A DNA stretch of 64,000 nt from Rhodoferax sp. (lineage in GTDB: Bacteria > Pseudomonadota > Gammaproteobacteria > Burkholderiales > Burkholderiaceae_C): assembly GCA_024235935.1 (NCBI GenBank), contig JACKLL010000002.1, forward strand, positions 186,001 through 250,000, read 5' to 3'. The notes under the pieces are model-generated. The model was not told the origin of the DNA and did no database searches. It saw only the letters and a program-made list of their open reading frames with translations. Below are positions 58,224-64,000 of the stretch, one piece after another. Within the stretch, counting starts at the first letter, position 1. Each line of letters begins with the position of its first letter. Made by a program: the position numbers and the translations under genes.

Positions 58224-59287
58224 GGCAGGGCCACCGTGCAGGCGGGCTGCGACCACGCATCCCGCGCCTGCGGATCGTCGGCTCGAAGGCAGCGGTCGGC
58301 GCCCGGGCCATGCGCTGCGCCCACCGGCACCAGTGCCGGCGCATCCGCATCGCAAATTCCGGGTTGTGCCATCGGGCAGCGGGGATGGAATCGGCAGCCA
58401 GATGGCCAATGGCCGGCGATCGGAACGCCGCCGGGGATGGAGAACAGGTCCAGCGCACGCGAGCGCGGATGCAGGATGCTGCGCAACAGGCCCTGGGTAT
58501 AGGGATGGCGCGGCGCCGCGAAAAGGTCGAGTGCATGCTGGTGTTCGACGATCTCGCCGGCGTACATCACATACACGCGCTGGCAGGTTTCCGCCACCAC
58601 CGCCAGGTCGTGCGTGATCAGCAAGAGACCCAGATCGAGTTCGCGGCGCAGGCGACTCAGCAGCTTCAGGATGCCGGACTGCACGGTGACGTCGAGGGCC
58701 GTTGTCGGCTCGTCGGCAATCAGCAGCGCAGGGCGCATGGCCAGTGCACAGGCGATCAGGATGCGCTGGCGCATGCCGCCCGAGAGCTCATGCGGGTACT
58801 TGCGCGCGACCTGTGCGGCATGGGGCAGTTCCATCAGGTCGAGCAGTTCCAGCACCCGGGCCTGGTGGTCGTCGCCGAAACGGTGCGCCTGCAGGGTTTC
58901 GGCAATCTGCCGACCCACCGGCATCAAGGGGTCGAGGTAGCTGGTGGGATCCTGGAACACCATGCCCATGCGCGCGCCCCGCACCGCGCGCATGGCCTCG
59001 GCCGACAGCAGGTTCAGCCGCTGGCCTTCCAGGTGGATCTCGCCCGCCGCGACATGTGCCAGCGGCGATGGAAACAGGTTCATGACCGAGAAAGCCGTCA
59101 TCGACTTGCCCGAACCGGACTCTCCGACCAGACCGACGGCTTCGCCGCGGGCCACGGTCAGGCAGACGTCCCGGACGACCCGCAGCGCGCCGCCCGGGGT
59201 GCGGATGTCGACACACAGATGTCGGACATCGAGCAAGGCATCAGGCGCCACCGTGGCTGGCGTGGGCTGCGTCATGGCGTGTGTCAT
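58220..59287 (-). CDS. Dpp/Opp-type ABC ATPase (DppD-like)
   Basis: A 355-residue ATPase: Walker A GESGSGKSM, Q-loop MGMVFQDPTSYLDPLMPVG, signature LSGGMRQRILIACALA, Walker B ALLIADEPTTALDVTV, and the oligopeptide-transporter C-terminus CRFHPRCPMAQPGICDADAP with the cysteine cluster typical of DppD/OppD. It pairs with the DppF-like ATPase. Its start overlaps the stop of the DppC-like gene (ATGA). Confidence 0.95.
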   Translation of the reverse strand: MTHAMTQPTPATVAPDALLDVRHLCVDIRTPGGALRVVRDVCLTVARGEAVGLVGESGSGKSMTAFSVMNLFPSPLAHVAAGEIHLEGQRLNLLSAEAMRAVRGARMGMVFQDPTSYLDPLMPVGRQIAETLQAHRFGDDHQARVLELLDLMELPHAAQVARKYPHELSGGMRQRILIACALAMRPALLIADEPTTALDVTVQSGILKLLSRLRRELDLGLLLITHDLAVVAETCQRVYVMYAGEIVEHQHALDLFAAPRHPYTQGLLRSILHPRSRALDLFSIPGGVPIAGHWPSGCRFHPRCPMAQPGICDADAPALVPVGAAHGPGADRCLRADDPQARDAWSQPACTVALP

Positions 59288-60192
59288 GCGCCCTGCTCGC
59301 CGCGCGGGTTCAGCGCGTCATTGAGCGCATCGCCCAGCAGGTTGAACGACAGCACCGTCAGCGCGATGCCCAGTCCGGGAAAGGCCGACATCCACCAGGC
59401 GCTGCGCAGGTATTGCTGCGCGTCGTTGAGCATCGCGCCCCAGGACACCTGGTTCGGGTCACCCAGGCCGAAGAAGCTCAGGCTGGCTTCGATCAGGATG
59501 GCCGCGGCGATGTCGAGCGAGCCGATCACGACGATGGGCGCGGCCACGTTGGGGAGGATCTCGCGCAGGATGATGGCGCGGCTGCCCATGCCAGCGACCC
59601 GCGCGGCGTCGACAAACTGCGACTGGTTGAGGCTGGCGACCGTGGCGCGCACGACGCGGGCCAGTTGCGGCCAGGACAACACGGCGATGACCAGAATCAT
59701 CTTGGTGACACTGGCGCCGAACAGGGCGATCACGATCAGGGCGAGCACGAAGCGTGGCAGGGTCTGGAAGAACTCGGCGATCCGCATCAAGGTGGTGTCG
59801 AGCCAGCCCCCGTAGTAGCCGGCCAGCGCGCCGACCAGCACGCCGATCACGGCCGCCAACGCTGCGCTGGCGACCCCCACCAGCAGCGAGATGCGGGTAC
59901 CGTAGACGACGCGGGTCCAGATGTCACGACCCAGGTCGTCGGTGCCCAGCCAGTGCTGGGGCGAGCCCGGCGGCAACAGGGAGTCCAGGCCACCATCCAG
60001 CGGATGCGTATGGGTGACCCAGGGCGCGAAGGCCGCCAGCGTGACGATCAGCAGCAGGCTGGCGATCGCCACCCAGGTGGCGGGGCGGCGCAGCAGCCGC
60101 CGGCGGAAACTGGCCGCGCGGTAACGGGTACCGCCCTCGGGAGCGATGGACGCCTGCATGGCGGTTGTCGTGCCGGACACATCGATGCTCAT
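59284..60192 (-). CDS. Dpp/Opp-type ABC permease (DppC-like)
   Basis: A 302-residue permease with six membrane helices: N-terminal WVAIASLLLIVTLAAFAPWV, HWLGTDDLGRDIWTRVVYGTRISLLVG (DppC hallmark), coupling loop VDAARVAGMGSRAIILREILPNVAAPIVV, and SFFGLGDPNQVSWGAMLNDAQQYL. ATG 60192 overlaps the DppB-like stop; an earlier in-frame ATG would add a non-conserved leader. Confidence 0.95.
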   Translation of the reverse strand: MSIDVSGTTTAMQASIAPEGGTRYRAASFRRRLLRRPATWVAIASLLLIVTLAAFAPWVTHTHPLDGGLDSLLPPGSPQHWLGTDDLGRDIWTRVVYGTRISLLVGVASAALAAVIGVLVGALAGYYGGWLDTTLMRIAEFFQTLPRFVLALIVIALFGASVTKMILVIAVLSWPQLARVVRATVASLNQSQFVDAARVAGMGSRAIILREILPNVAAPIVVIGSLDIAAAILIEASLSFFGLGDPNQVSWGAMLNDAQQYLRSAWWMSAFPGLGIALTVLSFNLLGDALNDALNPRGEQGA

Positions 60193-61157
60193 TGGCGCGC
60201 AATTCTCGGGTCGATCAGCCGGTGCACGATGTCGGTGACCAGGTTGGCCACGACAACGGTCGCCGAGACCATCAGCAAAATCGCCAGCATCACCGGATAG
60301 TCGCGTTTGGAGATCGACTCGAACAGCAGGCGGCCGATGCCCGGCCACGCGAAGACGGCTTCGATCAGCGCCGAGCCCGCCAGGATGAAGCCGACGTTGT
60401 AGCCGATCACGGTGATCACCGGCGCGGCAGCGTTACGCAAGGCATGCACAACGACAACGGTCCACTCGCTGGCGCCGCGTGCGCGCGCCGCCAGGATGAA
60501 GTCGGCGTGCATCACCTCGAGCATGGCAGCCCGGGTGATGCGGGTGATCAGCGTCAGATACCGCAATGACAAGGCAAATGCCGGCAGGAGCAGGTAGCGA
60601 AGCTGCTCCAGGAGGCTGGCGAACAGGCCGTCGGGCAGACCGCGGATCGGCTGACTTCCCTGCGACGGCAACCATCCCAGGCCGATCGCGAAAACCAGGA
60701 TCAGCAGCTGGCCGAGCCAGAAGTCGGGTACGGCGTAGCCTGCCGAAGCCAGGGTCTGGATGCCGGTGTCGACCGCACCACCGCGCAGCCGTGCCGCCAT
60801 GACACCGAACACCACACCCCCGACGCTTGCCAGCAACAGCGCGCTGACGGTCAGCGTCAGCGTGGCACCGACCCGGTCCAGGATCAGCGGCGCCACCGGT
60901 TGCTGGGCGATGAACGAGTATCCGAGATCTCCTTGCACGACCTTGGCCAGATAGTGGCCGAGCTGCACCCATATCGGTTGGTCCAGCCCATATTCGCTGC
61001 GCATCTTCTCCAGGTATTCCGGAGGTGCCGGAAAGTCACCGACCAGCAGCGTGATCGGATCCCCGGGCGTGAAGGCGATCAACAGGAAGTTGAGCACCAC
61101 CACGGCCAGCAGCAAGGGCACCGCGTGCAACAGGCGGCGGACGATGAAGTCGAACAT
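60189..61157 (-). CDS. Dpp/Opp-type ABC permease (DppB-like)
   Basis: A 322-residue permease with six helices: MFDFIVRRLLHAVPLLLAVVVLNFLLIAFTPGDPI, GLDQPIWVQLGHYLAKVVQGDLGYSF, coupling loop ADFILAARARGASEWTVVVVHALRNAAAPVITVIG, and EAVFAWPGIGRLLFESISKRDYPVMLAILLM. It lies 26 bp downstream of the receptor gene, and its stop overlaps the DppC-like start. Confidence 0.95.
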   Translation of the reverse strand: MFDFIVRRLLHAVPLLLAVVVLNFLLIAFTPGDPITLLVGDFPAPPEYLEKMRSEYGLDQPIWVQLGHYLAKVVQGDLGYSFIAQQPVAPLILDRVGATLTLTVSALLLASVGGVVFGVMAARLRGGAVDTGIQTLASAGYAVPDFWLGQLLILVFAIGLGWLPSQGSQPIRGLPDGLFASLLEQLRYLLLPAFALSLRYLTLITRITRAAMLEVMHADFILAARARGASEWTVVVVHALRNAAAPVITVIGYNVGFILAGSALIEAVFAWPGIGRLLFESISKRDYPVMLAILLMVSATVVVANLVTDIVHRLIDPRIARQ

Positions 61158-61183
61158 TCGGACGCGAAAGCGTCAGCAGCGCA

Positions 61184-62767
61184 TCAGCCGGCGCGGCGCA
61201 CGCCGGCCCACTGGTCGCGCGCGTCCAGCCCCGGGAACACGCCGGTCAGCTTCTTGCTGGCGGTGTCCACGGTCTCCTCGTCGAACAGCACCAGCGAGGG
61301 AAGGTCCTCGTTGAGGATGACCTGCAGTTCCTTGTAGGCCTTGGCGCGTGCCGCGCGGTCCGCAGCGGTGGCCGCAAGCCCCAGCAGCTCGTCCACCTTG
61401 GCGTTGGAATACCCGCTTGCATTGGTATTGGCCGAGGTGCCCTTGTTGGTGACGTACAGCCGGGTGTAACCAATGGCGGGGTCGCCAGCAGAATAGAACG
61501 AGGCCAGGGTCATGTCGAAGTCGCGCTTGACGAACACACGGTCGATCAGCACCGAGCGCTCCAGCGGCTCGAGGCGGACCTCGAGGCCGACGCTGCGCAG
61601 GTTCTCCTGGATGATCTGGGACTGTGCACGCATCTGCGGCCGGTTCAGGTCGAACGGCATGCGTACCGTCACGGTATTCGGTTTGACGCCGGCCTTGGCC
61701 AGCAGTGCGCGGGCCTTGGCGGGGTCGAACGGAAACTTCTTCGCATAGCCGACCTCCTCGTTCAGCAACCACTTGAAGCCGTCACCGAAGGCGCCTGCGC
61801 CCGGCCGGGCAATGCCTTGCATCACCTGCTTGACGATGCGCTCGCGGTCGATCGCGAAGGCCAGCGCATGGCGCGCCTGCTTGTTGGCGAACACGGGGGA
61901 GTTGATGTTGAACATCATGAACCAGATCGCCGGTATGTTGACCCCCCGCCGTGGCGCCAGCGACTTGTCGGCCAGGATGCGCGGAATCTCGGGCTTGGGG
62001 GTGTAGAAGTCGAGCAGTTCGTCGATTTCGCCGGTCTGCAGCGCCGGCACCCGGTTGGCGCCTTGCGGGATGATCTGGAAGATGATTTCCTGCAGGTACG
62101 GTTTTTCCGGGTCCCAGTAGTTGTCGTTGCGCACCAGCCGGATGCTGGCGCCGCGCTTCCATTCACCGAACTTGAACGGACCGGTTCCGACCGGCTTCAG
62201 GTTCGCCGGGTTGGTGCCGATGCTGGTGCCCTCGTACAGATGGCGCGGCAGGATGGGCGCATCGAAGACTGTCATCTGGGACAGGAACGGTGCGTAGGGC
62301 TTCTGCAGCCGCACCACGACAGTGCTTGCGTCCGGCGCATCCACCTCGACGCCGACGTTCTTGAACACCGGCGCCGCGCGCGGATGCAGCTTGGCCAGCA
62401 CCTCGGTCAGCGTGAACTTGACGTCAGCGCTGGAGAAATCCTGGCCGTCGTGCCATTTGACGCCCTTGCGCAGGGTGAAGGTATAGGTCTTTCCGTCGGG
62501 CGACACGGTCCAGGCGGTGGCCAGCGACGGGCGCGGGTTGTAGTTGGGATCAAGCCAGATCAGGCCTTCGAGGATCTTGGCCGACACGTCGCCGGCGGCA
62601 AAGTCGGTGCTGGTCCCCAGGTTCAGTGTCGGCGGGTCGGTGTCGATGCCCAGCACCGCGACGCCCTTGCCGGCCGCGTGGGACAGCTGGGGCAACAGGC
62701 CGGCGATCGCCAGCGAGCCCAGTCCCCATTGGCCGAGGCGCCGGCGGGTCAATGGGAGGGTATCCAT
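61184..62767 (-). CDS. Dpp/Opp-type ABC substrate-binding protein
   Basis: A ~527-residue SBP_bac_5 receptor: twin-arginine-like leader TRRRLGQWGLGSLAIAGLLPQLSHAAG, GIDTDPPTLNLGTSTDFAAGDVSAKILEGLIWLDPNYNPRPSLATAW, YTFTLRKGVKWHDGQDFSSADVKFTL, PVGTGPFKFGEWKRG, RHALAFAIDRERIV. Members bind peptides, nickel, glutathione, heme or other molecules; the C-terminal genes of this operon favour nucleosides. ATG 62767 places the arginines ~9 residues from the start; ATG 62803 is an equally open alternative. A TTGACA (62891-62886, minus strand) could be its -35. Confidence 0.92.
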   Translation of the reverse strand: MDTLPLTRRRLGQWGLGSLAIAGLLPQLSHAAGKGVAVLGIDTDPPTLNLGTSTDFAAGDVSAKILEGLIWLDPNYNPRPSLATAWTVSPDGKTYTFTLRKGVKWHDGQDFSSADVKFTLTEVLAKLHPRAAPVFKNVGVEVDAPDASTVVVRLQKPYAPFLSQMTVFDAPILPRHLYEGTSIGTNPANLKPVGTGPFKFGEWKRGASIRLVRNDNYWDPEKPYLQEIIFQIIPQGANRVPALQTGEIDELLDFYTPKPEIPRILADKSLAPRRGVNIPAIWFMMFNINSPVFANKQARHALAFAIDRERIVKQVMQGIARPGAGAFGDGFKWLLNEEVGYAKKFPFDPAKARALLAKAGVKPNTVTVRMPFDLNRPQMRAQSQIIQENLRSVGLEVRLEPLERSVLIDRVFVKRDFDMTLASFYSAGDPAIGYTRLYVTNKGTSANTNASGYSNAKVDELLGLAATAADRAARAKAYKELQVILNEDLPSLVLFDEETVDTASKKLTGVFPGLDARDQWAGVRRAG

Positions 62768-62910
62768 GTTCGATGCCTGGTCGGGGCGGGAGGAGTGGGT
62801 CATGGGGGCGCTGCCTGTGGAGTTCGAGATCGTGGATTGAAGGCCTGGACACTTGTCTCGCAATTTCGATGCCATCATAGTGGCTTGTCAAACCCGATTG
62901 TCGTCTCGCC

Positions 62911-64000
62911 ATGTCCCTGATCCCTGCGCCGGTTCTGCCCGGCATTGCCCACGAGGCCGATGCCATGGTGGCCTTGCGCCGCCAGATCCACGCCAACCCG
63001 GAACTGGGTTACCAGGAGTTCGCGACCAGCGATCTGGTGGCCGAGCGGCTGACGCGCTGGGGCTTTGAGGTGCATCGGGGCCTCGGGGGGACCGGCGTTG
63101 TCGGGACCCTGCGTTGCGGCGACGGCAGCCGCCGCATGGGAATTCGCGCCGACATGGATGCCTTGCCGATGACCGAGACCACCGGGCTGCCCTGGGCCAG
63201 CCGCCATGCCGGACGCATGCACGCCTGCGGACACGATGGCCACACCGCAACCCTGCTGGCGGCGGCACAGCTGCTGGCGGTCACGAAGAACTTCAACGGC
63301 AGCTTGCACCTGATTTTCCAGCCAGCAGAGGAGGGACTGCAGGGCGGTCGCAAGATGGTCGACGAGGGCTTGTTTGACCTGTTTCCCTGCGATGCCGTCT
63401 TCGCCTATCACAATGAACCAGGATTCCCGGCCGGGCGCTTCGGATTCCTGTCGGGTGTGATCTACAGCTCGTCCGACACCGCCATCATCACGGTGCACGG
63501 CAAAGGCGGTCATGGCGCCATGCCGCACACGACGGTGGATCCGATCCTGGTGGCGGCGCACCTGATTCTTGCGCTGCAGACCCTGGTCTCGCGCGAGGTC
63601 GACCCCAACGACATGGCCGTGGTCACGGTCGGCAGCCTGCACAGCGGTGATGCGCCCAATGTGATTCCCGCAACCGCCGAGCTCAAGCTCACCATCCGTG
63701 CGCGGCGGCCCGAGGTGCGGGCCTTTCTGCGCGACCGGATCACGGCGATGGCGCAGGCCCAGGCGGCCGTGCATGGCGCCCGTGCCGAGGTCGACTACCA
63801 GTGGAAGTCACCGCCATGCATCAACGATCGGGCCGTGACCGAGTTCGCCCATCGGATCGCGCTGGAGGAAATGGGCGCCCAGGCACTGATCCCCGACATG
63901 GCGCCGCTGCAGGCCAGCGATGACTTCGCGTTCATGCTCGACGCCGTGCCCGGCTGCTACTTCATCGTCGGCAACGGCGATGGCAAGCCGGGCACCGGAC
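62911..64000 (+). CDS. M20D-family metallopeptidase/amidohydrolase (runs off the window)
   Basis: The first ~363 residues of an M20D hydrolase (hippurate hydrolase/IAA-amino acid hydrolase type). Zinc-binding and catalytic motifs are present: GIRADMDALPM, MHACGHDGHTATLLAAAQLL, IFQPAEEGLQGGRKMV, and a lid-domain HGKGGHGAMPH, then GDAPNVIPATAELKLTIRA and ASDDFAFML near the end. These enzymes release amino acids from N-acyl derivatives. It starts at ATG 62911 and is open to the last base; only the last ~35 residues should be missing. It is divergent from the ABC receptor gene across ~140 bp. Confidence 0.94.
   Translation, partial: MSLIPAPVLPGIAHEADAMVALRRQIHANPELGYQEFATSDLVAERLTRWGFEVHRGLGGTGVVGTLRCGDGSRRMGIRADMDALPMTETTGLPWASRHAGRMHACGHDGHTATLLAAAQLLAVTKNFNGSLHLIFQPAEEGLQGGRKMVDEGLFDLFPCDAVFAYHNEPGFPAGRFGFLSGVIYSSSDTAIITVHGKGGHGAMPHTTVDPILVAAHLILALQTLVSREVDPNDMAVVTVGSLHSGDAPNVIPATAELKLTIRARRPEVRAFLRDRITAMAQAQAAVHGARAEVDYQWKSPPCINDRAVTEFAHRIALEEMGAQALIPDMAPLQASDDFAFMLDAVPGCYFIVGNGDGKPGTG

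Overview
The window is a GC-rich (roughly two-thirds G+C), densely coded chromosomal segment from a Gram-negative bacterium, most likely a betaproteobacterium of the order Burkholderiales, perhaps close to Alcaligenaceae. Pointers are a Bug-type (TctC) periplasmic solute receptor, the same-strand run pcm - rhodanese - tolC - glycosyltransferase - waaA, Liv-type and Dpp-type ABC operons, VanAB, and a PhoPQ-like pair with PepSY and PXPV envelope proteins. The species cannot be named from sequence reading alone. I found no rRNA, tRNA, CRISPR array, prophage or intact insertion sequence.

Layout. 1-6 kb: the end of an SLC13-type permease, two orphan solute-binding proteins, mgtE and a small MscS channel. 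6-10 kb: an encapsulated-ferritin-like protein without encapsulin, a tandem universal stress protein, a Kdo transferase fused to a Kdo kinase, and a glycosyltransferase. 10-17.7 kb: tolC, rhodanese, pcm-like gene, and a tetR-adaptor-RND efflux operon with a palindromic operator. 17.8-20.5 kb: an aspartoacylase-family gene, then a stretch with a large inverted repeat and a higBA toxin-antitoxin pair. 20.5-27.4 kb: AEC transporter, pdxH, chaC, edd-eda under a HexR-type palindrome, an MFS exporter and a small lipoprotein.

27.4-32.5 kb is a catabolic block: TauE-like exporter, gamma-butyrobetaine-hydroxylase-like dioxygenase, vanAB, and a MarR regulator with a clear promoter and operator in front of vanA. 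32.5-47.5 kb is a second one: a LysR regulator with two DNA-binding domains, a complete Liv ABC importer coupled to an alpha/beta hydrolase, a SnoaL-like protein, an ornithine-cyclodeaminase-family enzyme, two TMADH/Old-Yellow-type flavoproteins, an MttB-family methyltransferase and a GcvA-type LysR. Gene content suggests uptake and demethylation of an N-methylated compound (betaine-like). The second flavoprotein and mttB carry about a dozen small indels and are either fresh pseudogenes or poorly sequenced.

47.5-50.7 kb holds an uncharacterised module (two SRPBCC proteins, a helical/winged-helix regulator with no normal start codon, a beta-propeller protein). 50.8-54.3 kb is an envelope-stress-like unit: PXPV protein, PhoQ-like kinase, PhoP-like regulator, PepSY protein and glycine-zipper protein. 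The PXPV and glycine-zipper genes share an almost identical promoter with an 11-bp-phased direct repeat, a good candidate for the binding site of the adjacent regulator. 54.5-64 kb: a phosphoribosyltransferase, and a Dpp-type ABC operon whose last genes are a nucleoside hydrolase and an adenosine-deaminase-family enzyme, suggesting nucleoside scavenging; a divergent M20 peptidase runs off the end.
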